Shown: positions 16,281 through 23,737 of the stretch, in pieces
Numbering within the stretch: position 1 is the stretch's first letter
How the letters are laid out: every line of letters starts with the position of its first letter
NCBI GenBank assembly: GCA_002368665.1
Contig: DFEK01000005.1
Location: 243,037-307,036 of the forward strand
DNA from: Lachnospiraceae bacterium UBA3804
GTDB taxonomy: Bacteria > Bacillota > Clostridia > Lachnospirales > Lachnospiraceae
Reading direction: 5' to 3'
DNA length: 64,000 nucleotides
The notes under the pieces: generated by a model
The model's input: the letters and a program-made list of their open reading frames with translations, nothing else
What the model was told of the DNA's origin: nothing
The model's database searches: none
Position numbers and translations under genes: made by a program

Positions 16281-17345
16281 ATGGTAGAAGAACTTCGTAA
16301 AGGATTAGAAACTGCATATATAGATGGATCGGTTGTTTCAAATGGTTTATATCAACCGCAGTTTGTAGCCAATAATTACAAAGAGGGAAAGAAGGTTCTC
16401 TCGTCCATTGAGGATGAGCTTTTATCATGCGAGCAGTTTCAAATCAGTGTCGCTTTTATCACTATGGGAGGTATTACTCCTTTACTTCAGACGTTGAAAG
16501 AACTTGAGAACAAAGGCATTCCAGGCCAAATTTTAACAACTAATTATCTGAATTTCTCTGACCCGAAGGCGCTTGAAAAACTACATTCTTTGAAAAACCT
16601 TACAATTCGTATGTTTGATGTTGAAAAGGCTGAGGAGGGTTTTCATACCAAGGGATATATCTTCAAAAAAGAAGAAATCTATCGCATTATCATTGGAAGC
16701 TCCAATATGACGAAAGATGCTTTGACTACGAACCATGAGTGGAATACAAGAATAGTTTCTACTACACAGGGAGAAGTAGCAAAGCAGATTGTGGATGAAT
16801 TCCATCGTCTTTGGAATTCGGAGTATTCTAGAAGTTTTGAAGAATTTATCGACGAATATAAAACGAGATATGAAATCATAAAAAAACAACGTGATATGGC
16901 GAAGCAGGAAGAAGTCATATCTATAGAGAAATATAAACTAAAGCCAAACAGCATGCAGACCAGTTTTATCACTAACTTAAAGAATATCATCTCAAGTGGT
17001 GAAGAACGTGCACTTTTAATTTCTGCCACAGGAACAGGAAAGAGCTATGCCTCAGCATTTGCAATGCGTGAATTAGGATTCAAGAGGGTTTTATTTTTGG
17101 TACACAGAGGTCAGCTAGCTAGACAAACGAAGAAATCATATGAAAATATTTTTCCGAAAACAGTTTCTATGGGAATTATTGGAGGCGGTGCATCTGTTGA
17201 GGAAAACATGCAAAAAGACTTTATTTTTGCAATGGTACAAACACTTTCTAGAGACGAACACTTAAAGAAATTCGATCCGGGTACATTTGATTGCATTATT
17301 ATGGATGAGTACGACATAATAGGTCTAAGTCGAGAGGCCGCCTGA
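16281..17345 (+). pseudogene. Truncated PLD/DEAD-type helicase (DUF3427 family), interrupted by the mobile element
   Basis: 354 readable residues. Residues about 40-190 form a phospholipase-D-like domain (HTKGYIF and IIGSSNMTKDAL). From about 225 comes the first half of a superfamily 2 helicase: Walker A SATGTGKS, motif Ia-like LFLVHRGQLARQ, and FDCIIMDE, which should be the start of a DEVH/DEAH box. Directly after DE the sequence stops resembling a helicase and ends within 13 codons. Full proteins of this type are 900-1000 residues, so two thirds are missing. The break marks the left end of the inserted element. The missing part is not seen to the right within this window. Confidence 0.85.
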
Positions 17346-17377
17346 ACAAAGGCTTCCAGACTTAGTCCTATTTTTTT
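17318..17377 (+). terminator. Long hairpin with T7 at the element's left edge
   Basis: AATAGGTCTAAGTC (17318-17331) pairs with GACTTAGTCCTATT (17359-17372) with one mismatch, enclosing a second pair GCCT / AGGC, and ends in a T7 run. It begins within about ten bases of the point where the helicase gene breaks, so it belongs to the element end. It would stop host transcription coming from the disrupted gene. Confidence 0.65.
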
Positions 17378-17434
17378 CGACCTACTGGAGAGGTGAAGAG
17401 GATGGACGGCGCCGGACAAAATCTATAACCTGCA

Positions 17435-17566
17435 CTTAAGGACAGCGGAGATGCCAGGTCTCCGAAGGACAGCTGCCCTTAGAGAAGTGTGGTGAAAAAT
17501 CGCTGAAGATAGGACTTTGGCTTTCGACTTATGTGTCGAAGCTGAGGTCCTTTCTTTTTTCACCAC
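17435..17566 (+). ncRNA. Structured RNA region upstream of the SymE-like gene
   Basis: Nested pairings are visible: CTTAAGGACAGC with GCTGCCCTTAG (17435-17446 / 17472-17482), enclosing GGAGA / TCTCC. Then GTGGTGAAAAA with TTTTTCACCAC (17489-17499 / 17556-17566) encloses a strong stem from AGGAC at 17511 to GTCCT at 17551 with a T-rich end (terminator-like, to about 17560). No known RNA family is recognised. It could be an antitoxin-type or leader RNA for the SymE-like gene. Confidence 0.5.
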
Positions 17567-17618
17567 AGATCATATCTATGGCAGGCGATGGCCTGACCGT
17601 CAGGAAGGAGGCTTATAG

Positions 17619-17954
17619 ATGGCATTTAAGAAAAACAGGAACATGAAGGTGCATGGCACAAGCGGATACAGATACAAGGCGACGCCGACGATCATGCTGA
17701 AGGGGGAATGGCTGAAGGAACTTGGCTTTGAGATCGGAGATTATGTGTCCGTCAGTTGTGAGAATGGAAAGCTGGTCATTACTCCGGATGCGGAAATGGC
17801 GGCGATGAAGGAAGCAGAGGCGGCTTTCATGGAAAGAGAGACAAAGCTTCTGCAGAAGAGGTTTGAAGCGGAAAAAGAGAAGCTGCGCGCTCAGCTCGTG
17901 GCTGAGAGGAAAGCGGATTACTGCATGGTGGCGGAAGCCAGATTGGAGGCGTGA
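17619..17954 (+). CDS. SymE-like type I toxin family protein
   Basis: A 111-residue protein. Residues about 18-55 (PTIMLKGEWLKELGFEIGDY followed by VSVSCENGKLVITPD) form the SpoVT/AbrB-like fold of SymE proteins. The remainder is a charged coiled-coil tail (EAEAAFMERETKLLQ onward) longer than in enterobacterial SymE. AGGAAGGAGG precedes the ATG. SymE of E. coli is held in check by antisense SymR RNA; in Clostridial mobile elements SymE-like genes often lead the parA-parB operon, as here. Whether this copy is toxic or acts as a DNA-binding partner is unknown. Confidence 0.7.
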   Translation: MAFKKNRNMKVHGTSGYRYKATPTIMLKGEWLKELGFEIGDYVSVSCENGKLVITPDAEMAAMKEAEAAFMERETKLLQKRFEAEKEKLRAQLVAERKADYCMVAEARLEA

Positions 17955-17958
17955 GAAT

Positions 17959-18735
17959 ATGGGAAAGATTTATATGATCGGAGCAATGAAGGGCGGCGTG
18001 GGGAAGTCTGTGTCGGTGTTCAATCTGGCATATTCCCTAAAGAAGCGCGGCAAGAAGGTACTGGCGGTGGATTTTGATCCGCAGAGCAATCTGACCACCT
18101 GCTTCGGAGCGGAAGAGGTGGATGTGGCAATCGGTGATCTGATGATGAACGTGATCGAGGAAGAGGTTCTTCCGGAGCGTGAGGAATATATCTGGGAGAG
18201 GAACGGCGTGGACTTCATTCCGGCATCCATAGGGCTTTCAGCGGTGGAAGCGAAGCTGAGGCTTGAAATGGGTACGGAGAAGATGCTGTCGGCCATTCTG
18301 GAACCGCTGAGAGAGGATTATGACTATATCCTGATAGATACCTGTCCGTCCCTGGGTGCGCTGACCATCAACGCAATGGCGGCGGCAGATGAAGTGATCG
18401 TGGCTGTGAATCCGCAGCTTCTGGCGATGATGGGATTGCAGGACTTCTTAAAATCAGTGAAGAAGATCAAGAGCCGGATCAACGAACGGCTGAATGTGGC
18501 GGGAATCCTGCTCACGATGTGCGACGCAAGGACGATCCTCTGCAAGACCATTACGGAACAGGTGGCGGAAACATTCCAGGGGCAGATCAGGATCTTCAAG
18601 AGCAAGATTCCGAATACCGTGAAGGTTGGTGAATCCGTGTACTACAGTGAACCGCTGATCGAGTACGCGCCTGAGAGTAACGCCTGTAAGGCGTATGAGA
18701 GACTGGCTGGGGAGGTGATCGCGTATGAAGGCTAA
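17959..18735 (+). CDS. parA: ParA family partition ATPase
   Basis: A 258-residue ATPase for DNA partition. It has the deviant Walker A MKGGVGKS at residues about 11-18, switch I-like VDFDPQSNLTT and Walker B DYILIDTCPSLG. It lacks the N-terminal helix-turn-helix of type Ia ParA proteins. The start at 17959 is the one consistent with the family. It follows the SymE-like gene by four bases and overlaps parB by 11 bases. Together they would segregate or maintain the element, which is unusual for a purely integrated phage and suggests a plasmid-like stage. Confidence 0.93.
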   Translation: MGKIYMIGAMKGGVGKSVSVFNLAYSLKKRGKKVLAVDFDPQSNLTTCFGAEEVDVAIGDLMMNVIEEEVLPEREEYIWERNGVDFIPASIGLSAVEAKLRLEMGTEKMLSAILEPLREDYDYILIDTCPSLGALTINAMAAADEVIVAVNPQLLAMMGLQDFLKSVKKIKSRINERLNVAGILLTMCDARTILCKTITEQVAETFQGQIRIFKSKIPNTVKVGESVYYSEPLIEYAPESNACKAYERLAGEVIAYEG

Positions 18736-19696
18736 TTCTCCGAAGAGGAAGATATTTGACGCGGTGGACATGCTGACTGAGGAATCCTCGGCGCATGAGC
18801 CGGATGGGGTACAGGTTCTGCCGCTTGATAAGATCAAGGCTTTCCATGACCATCCGTTCCATCTGTATGAGGGTGAACGGCTTCAGGACATGGTGGAGAG
18901 CATAAAGGAACATGGAGTGCTGACGCCGGTAATCGTCCGGAAGAAAAGGGGCGGATATGAAATGCTTTCCGGTCACAACAGGGCTAACGCCGCGAAGATG
19001 GCGGGGCTTAAGGAGATACCGGCTATCGTGAAGGAAGGTCTGACGGAGCAGGAAGCCTATGTCTATGTGATCGAGACAAATATGATCCAGAGATCCTTCA
19101 ATGACCTGCTTCCAAGCGAGAAGGCTGCAGTGATGGCAGAGCAGTATGACAAGACTTGCTGCCAGGGCAAGCGGAGCGACATCATCCGTGAACTGGAGAT
19201 CCTTGCCGGGAATGAGACAGAATCAACTTGTGGTCATAATGGCCACAAGTTGAAGAGCCGGGATGTATTGGCAAAGGAATATGGTTTTTCAAGCCGGAAC
19301 GCGGCAAGGTACCTGAGACTGAATTATCTGATCAGACCGTTCAAGGACATGATGGACAGGAACGAGATCCCGCTTCTTTCGGCGGTGGATGTGTCCTATA
19401 TGCCTGAGGAAGAGCAGCAGGCTCTGTATGACCTGCTGACAGGCAGGAAGCTGAAGCTGATGCCGAAGATGGCGGCACAGCTCAGGAAAGCGTCCGGAAA
19501 TCTGGATGAAGAGAAGATGTTGGAGATCGTGGACGGGCTTAAGGTGAAGAAGCAGGCCAATGGCGTGAGCCTGAAACTGCCGACGGCTATCTGCAGCAAG
19601 TATTTTGAAGGCATGAACGCGGAGCAGATGGCTTCCCTTGTGGAGCAGGCGCTGGAAGCGTGGTTTGCCGGGAAGGAGGCTGCGCATGTTCAGTAA
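18725..19696 (+). CDS. parB: ParB/RepB/Spo0J family partition protein
   Basis: A 323-residue centromere-binding protein. The ParB N-terminal CTPase/nuclease-like fold covers about residues 30-120 (GHNRANAAKMAGL is the GxxR-type motif; VYVIETNMIQR follows). A central helix-turn-helix (SRDVLAKEYGFSSRNAARYL) lies near 178-197. A C-terminal part completes it. The variable loop reads CGHNGHKL and is encoded by a perfect DNA palindrome that could itself be the parS site. Its start overlaps parA. Confidence 0.93.
   Translation: MKANSPKRKIFDAVDMLTEESSAHEPDGVQVLPLDKIKAFHDHPFHLYEGERLQDMVESIKEHGVLTPVIVRKKRGGYEMLSGHNRANAAKMAGLKEIPAIVKEGLTEQEAYVYVIETNMIQRSFNDLLPSEKAAVMAEQYDKTCCQGKRSDIIRELEILAGNETESTCGHNGHKLKSRDVLAKEYGFSSRNAARYLRLNYLIRPFKDMMDRNEIPLLSAVDVSYMPEEEQQALYDLLTGRKLKLMPKMAAQLRKASGNLDEEKMLEIVDGLKVKKQANGVSLKLPTAICSKYFEGMNAEQMASLVEQALEAWFAGKEAAHVQ
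19224..19252. promoter_or_regulatory. Perfect palindrome inside parB, candidate parS/centromere site
   Basis: CAACTTGTGG (19224-19233) and CCACAAGTTG (19243-19252) are perfect 10-bp inverted arms around nine bases. It encodes the CGHNGHKL loop of ParB. A ParB-binding site embedded in parB is plausible, but no second copy was found by eye. Confidence 0.5.
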
Positions 19697-19967
19697 TGAA
19701 GATCTGAAATGCCTGGATCCGGAGTATTTCTCCATCATTACCACGGATGCCTATGATGTGACGATCATGTCCAGGAATACCGGCCACTACTGGTATCTGC
19801 ATAATCCGGAGTATCCGGAGCAGGGAACGGTGATCATCTTCCACAAGCACAAGGCTTCCCATCCGTACCACCAGCACGGTAGGGCGAATACTCTGCGGCA
19901 GGCTGTGAGAGGAATCAGGAAGCATGATCGATGGCAAATGAATGGACGACCTCGATTGCTGCAATAA
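19686..19967 (+). CDS. Small mobile-element protein of unknown function
   Basis: A 93-residue protein overlapping the end of parB by 11 bases, with GGAAGGAGG in front. It is rich in His, Tyr and Arg (MSRNTGHYWYLHNPEYPEQG, then IIFHKHKASHPYHQHG) and basic at the C-terminus. It has no membrane segment. Its place right behind parB suggests it is part of the maintenance operon; no family is recognised. Confidence 0.6.
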   Translation: MFSNEDLKCLDPEYFSIITTDAYDVTIMSRNTGHYWYLHNPEYPEQGTVIIFHKHKASHPYHQHGRANTLRQAVRGIRKHDRWQMNGRPRLLQ

Positions 19968-20019
19968 CGCAGCGAAACAAAAAGAAATGCTTGACATTTC
20001 GCAGCGTTATTTGTATAAT
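19963..20019 (+). promoter_or_regulatory. Consensus promoter with overlapping inverted repeat for the HTH/methyltransferase unit
   Basis: TTGACA (19991-19996), exactly 17 bp, TATAAT (20014-20019). The spacer is filled by TTTCGCAGCGTTATT (19997-20011+1), the right arm of an inverted repeat whose left arm AATAACGCAGCGAAA lies at 19963-19977 with one mismatch. A dimeric repressor bound here would block the promoter, as with controller proteins of restriction systems. Confidence 0.8.
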
Positions 20020-20036
20020 GATTCAGAGGTGGTACT

Positions 20037-20363
20037 ATGCAGAATTTTGGGGAGTATTTGAAACAGCTCCGTAACGATTGCGGCCTAAGTTTATACAAGG
20101 TTTATGAGAAAACTGGGATTACTGATTCAAGACTATCAAAAGCCGAGAATGGAGCTTGGTGCAATCTGAAACTATCAGAAATCAGAAAGCTGGCAGACCT
20201 TTATAAGGTACCTGTTATTCCGATGTGTATGATGGCGGGTTTGTTTGACGAATCAGATATTGAAGAGTACCACTCTTGTTTTAGAAATGTCGCCCTACTG
20301 GATGACGAAGATAAGCAGCATGTTCAGTCAGAGATCGACTACATCTTAAAGAAGAAAGGATGA
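20037..20363 (+). CDS. XRE-type HTH regulator, controller-like
   Basis: A 108-residue protein. The XRE helix-turn-helix covers about residues 4-65 (LKQLRNDCGLSLYKVYEKTG, then ITDSRLSKAENG). The helical C-terminal tail may aid dimerisation. Its stop overlaps the start of the cytosine methyltransferase gene. An ideal promoter overlapped by an inverted repeat lies just upstream. This mirrors C-protein control of restriction-modification genes. The protein is longer than classical C proteins (about 80 residues), so a plain phage regulator remains possible. Confidence 0.8.
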   Translation: MQNFGEYLKQLRNDCGLSLYKVYEKTGITDSRLSKAENGAWCNLKLSEIRKLADLYKVPVIPMCMMAGLFDESDIEEYHSCFRNVALLDDEDKQHVQSEIDYILKKKG

Positions 20364-21421
20364 TAGAAATGATTTTTCATCTTGGAGAATTATTCTGCGG
20401 TCCTGGCGGTATAGGCTGGGGAGCCACACACGCAGATATAAATGATCCCGAATGGGGCATTGTCCACCAGTGGGCTAATGATTATGATGCAGATACTTGT
20501 GAGACTTATAGACATAATATCTGTCCGGATAATCCTGAGTCTGTATATCATGCAGATATAAGAACTTTTGACATGGAGCAGCTTGCGCCGATAGATGCAT
20601 TAGCCTTTGGGTTCCCGTGTAATGATTATAGCGTAGTTGGTGAACAAAAAGGAATGAATGGAACTTTTGGACCCTTGTATTCATATGGTGTAAAAGCCCT
20701 TAGACGATTCAGACCGCAGTGGTTTTTGGCAGAGAATGTTGGTGGCCTTAGGAGCGCCAATGAAGGAAAAGCGCTGAAAAAGATCCTTTCAGAACTTGAA
20801 GGGGCAGGGTATAGAATAACACCGCACTTGTATAAGTTTGAAGAGTATGGTGTTCCGCAGGCAAGGCATCGTTTGATTATTGTGGGTATTAGAAACGATA
20901 TTGATGTAGAGTTTCGAGTTCCATCTACTGCACCTTATGCGGATATTGACAATACCTGCAGAAATGCGATAGAGAATCCGCCTATAGAGGCTGATGCGTT
21001 TAATAATGAGCCAACAAGGCAATCACAGCAAGTGATTGAAAGACTTAGGCACATTCTTCCCGGTCAAAATGCATTTACAGCAGACTTGCCGGATGAATTA
21101 AAACTCAATATTAAAGGCGCTAAAATAAGTCAGATCTATAAGAGGCTTGATCCGGAAAAACCTTCTTATACAGTTACAGGAAGTGGCGGCGGCGGTACGC
21201 ATATATACCACTGGGAAGAACCGAGAGCCTTAACAAATAGAGAACGTGCGAGACTTCAAACATTTCCAGATGATTACGAGTTCCTTGGCAGTAAGGAAAG
21301 CGTGCGCAAGCAGATTGGAATGGCGGTTCCGTGCAGAGGCGCAAAAATAATATTTGAAGCAATTTTGAAGAGCTTTGCGGGAATTGAGTACGAATCAGTA
21401 GATGCAAGCATAAACGAATAA
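20360..21421 (+). CDS. DNA (cytosine-5)-methyltransferase
   Basis: A 353-residue AdoMet-dependent enzyme that methylates C5 of cytosine in a specific DNA site. Motif I is LFCGPGGIGWG, motif IV is FGFPCNDYSVVG with the catalytic Cys, motif VI is AENVGGL, motif VIII is QARHRLIIVG, and motifs IX-X are RARLQTFPDDYEF and QIGMAVP. The target-recognition region lies between about 195 and 275. ATG 20369 is a better-spaced alternative start. It is coupled to the HTH gene and converges with the Vsr/Z1/PLD/NACHT operon, so it is the likely modification arm of that island. Confidence 0.93.
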   Translation: MIEMIFHLGELFCGPGGIGWGATHADINDPEWGIVHQWANDYDADTCETYRHNICPDNPESVYHADIRTFDMEQLAPIDALAFGFPCNDYSVVGEQKGMNGTFGPLYSYGVKALRRFRPQWFLAENVGGLRSANEGKALKKILSELEGAGYRITPHLYKFEEYGVPQARHRLIIVGIRNDIDVEFRVPSTAPYADIDNTCRNAIENPPIEADAFNNEPTRQSQQVIERLRHILPGQNAFTADLPDELKLNIKGAKISQIYKRLDPEKPSYTVTGSGGGGTHIYHWEEPRALTNRERARLQTFPDDYEFLGSKESVRKQIGMAVPCRGAKIIFEAILKSFAGIEYESVDASINE

Positions 21422-21423
21422 AC

Positions 21424-21463
21424 AATAGCCAGTTGATCATTGAAAGGTCAGCTGGCTATTTTG
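21424..21463. terminator. Bidirectional terminator between methyltransferase and vsr
   Basis: AATAGCCAG / CTGGCTATT arms extended by imperfect pairs, with T-rich tails on both strands, at the meeting point of two converging operons. Confidence 0.85.
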
Positions 21464-21468
21464 ATGGT

Positions 21469-21891
21469 TTAATATTTCTGTGATAATATTTCGTTCTCTA
21501 AGCGGGTCATGGTATCATCAAGGCATTTCTTTTTCAATTCGCATTCCCAGATAACAATTACTTTCCAACCAAGAGATGTGAGTCCTGCGTGGTTGGAGAT
21601 ATCACGCTCAACATTGCGTTGTATTTTTGGAATCCAATAGTCAGTATTGGAGGTCGGCCAAACAAATCTGGGACAGTCGTGTTTATGCCAGAAACATCCA
21701 TTTACAAAGATAACTGTTTTGTATTTTGGCAGAACAATATCCGGTTTGCCTGGAAGCGTCCGGACATTCTTTCTGTATCTGAAACCATGAGAGAACAGGA
21801 TTTTCCTGACAGTTTCCTCTGGCTTCGAGTTGGTGCTTCGGATGTGAGACATATTTCGGCTTCTCACTTCCTTGGAGTGATTATCAGCCAT
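21469..21891 (-). CDS. vsr: Very short patch repair (Vsr) endonuclease
   Basis: A 140-residue nuclease that nicks DNA 5' of T:G mismatches arising from deamination of 5-methylcytosine. The family pattern is intact: RSRNMSHIRSTNSKPE at the N-terminus, GKPDIVLPKYKTVIFVNGCF with the catalytic Asp, then WHKHDCP with zinc-binding residues, and GWKVIVIWECEL at the end. It is the last gene of the minus-strand defence operon, overlapping context with the Z1 gene (one base apart), and pairs naturally with the facing cytosine methyltransferase. Confidence 0.93.
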   Translation of the reverse strand: MADNHSKEVRSRNMSHIRSTNSKPEETVRKILFSHGFRYRKNVRTLPGKPDIVLPKYKTVIFVNGCFWHKHDCPRFVWPTSNTDYWIPKIQRNVERDISNHAGLTSLGWKVIVIWECELKKKCLDDTMTRLENEILSQKY

Positions 21892-21892
21892 A

Positions 21893-23737
21893 TCAATCCT
21901 CTACCACGTCATAATATACTGCGCCCTGTGGGAGCTTGATATTCGGTACCCATAACTGTTTTCCGCCCCATCCTTTTGTACCGGTGACTTGGTACATTGT
22001 AAGGACTACTTTTCGAGGGAAGGATCCGCCTAGCTGCCAATCATTCGGGGATAGTAATGCGCCAGTACCTTGTGCAATATCTCTATTTCTGCGGACAATA
22101 AGGATGCCTTGTGTTGTAGGCGATTCTGCAAGCATCGTATCAAGAATTGCCTGAAATGAAGGAAGCTTAAAATCTGAGTCTGTGATTATGTGCGATAAGA
22201 TTTCCTTCATAAGGCGCAGGCTTACTTGATAGTATGGTTCGCTTTCAGTGAAAGATGCAAGTAATTCTGATATCTGTTCTATAGTGTTGTTATCTGGATA
22301 GAACGGATAATAATTGGTTCCGCCTGAAATAGCTGTAACATGATCGGAATCAAGCACATTTTTTCGAGTAGGGTTTAATCCTTCCGGATAATAAATCTTA
22401 ACATCATCAAGACCTTGTTCTACCTGAGAAATGATGGCGTTATTTGTAGCATTGATATCTGCAAATAATTTATATAAGCGTTCGTCGATATAAACCATCA
22501 TCATTCCTGGATCACGGTCGTACCCGAACATTCGGCTGTGCTGCCACATTGTATCGGCCTGAGGTTTCTTGCTTGTGCGTGTATAATAAATTGTCTGCAG
22601 ACTTGGGAAAGTTACTCCGCGGCCAAGAGTATTGCCGCCGACAACAAAATTGCATCCCGAGGAATATTCATCACTGTCCACATCTGATTTTCCGTTCATC
22701 ACAATCACTTTTATTTCGTTATTCAAAAGCATTTTAGATGCACGATCGAACAGCTGCTTAAATGGCAGCTTTTCTGATTTTGATGGAGATAAAAGATCAT
22801 ACTGCTTTTTCAATTTGCTTGAAAAATCACCTGAAAGATTATCCTTGCACCAACTTAATTCTGTATTGATGCTGTCGGCAAATTTCTGATGAGCTGCCTG
22901 ACGGACACTTGGATGAATAAGGCAATTTGAAACGGTTCCGCCTGCTTCCAGGATCTGCGCTGAAACGAGAAGATGCCGGATGACAACATCTCTTTCGGCG
23001 TGTTCCAGTGTATCCAGGTATGTTACACAGCTGGCTTTCTCACTCTTGGGAAAGAAAAAGTCTCCGCCAAGATAACCTTTGCCGGGTTTGAAATAGTGCG
23101 TAAAAAGTGGATGCCATCCTGATCCGACAGTCTGGAGAAAAATAGCCTGAGGTGTTCCTGTCACCTGAAGATAAAGGCTGCTTGCGGCACCATCACGGAT
23201 GGATCCAAGATACTTGTTGATAGAGGATTGTCTGTTTTTGTTTACAAGTGTGTTGAGAGAAGCGGCATCGGCCTCATCGTCAACTATAAAAAGCGGGTTG
23301 CCGCGCATAAATCCTGTGGAATTGAAAATGTTTGCCCACAGTTTTAATATTCTGGCATTTTTCTTCAGGACAACGATTGTTGGAAGCATTAAACTGTTAT
23401 CTGCAAATAACCTTGCATCGTTTTCTCCGCAGATGCAGTAGCCGTCTAAATCTGATTTCACACGATCAAGTGTCTGTTGCTGAAGAACGACATTATCAGT
23501 TGTTAGCAGAACAAAAACCGGAAATCCGAGGTCGGTGGCTTTGCACATAATACCGAACATCTGACCCGTCTTTCCAGATTGGACATTACCGAACAAAAGA
23601 CCTATCTCATGACTTGTAAATGAGAACTTCTTAAGGTAGTTGTTCCCTACATCTTCTGCGGTAGCAGATATAGATTCGGCAAGTCCGGTGTTTCCGCGCT
23701 CTATAATTTTATCCAAATAGTTTTTTAAGTAAGGCAT
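21893..23737 (-). CDS. Z1 domain ATPase/endonuclease-associated protein
   Basis: A 614-residue protein. The N-terminal helicase-like ATPase has Walker A FGNVQSGKTGQM (residues about 49-60) and Walker B LFIVDDEADAASLNT (about 150-164). The Z1 domain follows with VVGGNTLGRGVTFPSLQTIY and TMWQHSRMFGYDR, which resemble helicase motifs V and VI. Z1 proteins occur in restriction-like islands beside cytosine methyltransferases, Vsr, and NgoFVII-type nucleases, and are thought to be the translocating or remodelling subunit. Its start overlaps the stop of the PLD nuclease gene. Confidence 0.9.
   Translation of the reverse strand: MPYLKNYLDKIIERGNTGLAESISATAEDVGNNYLKKFSFTSHEIGLLFGNVQSGKTGQMFGIMCKATDLGFPVFVLLTTDNVVLQQQTLDRVKSDLDGYCICGENDARLFADNSLMLPTIVVLKKNARILKLWANIFNSTGFMRGNPLFIVDDEADAASLNTLVNKNRQSSINKYLGSIRDGAASSLYLQVTGTPQAIFLQTVGSGWHPLFTHYFKPGKGYLGGDFFFPKSEKASCVTYLDTLEHAERDVVIRHLLVSAQILEAGGTVSNCLIHPSVRQAAHQKFADSINTELSWCKDNLSGDFSSKLKKQYDLLSPSKSEKLPFKQLFDRASKMLLNNEIKVIVMNGKSDVDSDEYSSGCNFVVGGNTLGRGVTFPSLQTIYYTRTSKKPQADTMWQHSRMFGYDRDPGMMMVYIDERLYKLFADINATNNAIISQVEQGLDDVKIYYPEGLNPTRKNVLDSDHVTAISGGTNYYPFYPDNNTIEQISELLASFTESEPYYQVSLRLMKEILSHIITDSDFKLPSFQAILDTMLAESPTTQGILIVRRNRDIAQGTGALLSPNDWQLGGSFPRKVVLTMYQVTGTKGWGGKQLWVPNIKLPQGAVYYDVVED

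Noticed and set aside
17346..17618. Group II intron or HEARO-type RNA at the element edge
   Set aside because: No domain V-like hairpin, no reverse transcriptase or IscB-type gene; reported only as a structured RNA of unknown type.
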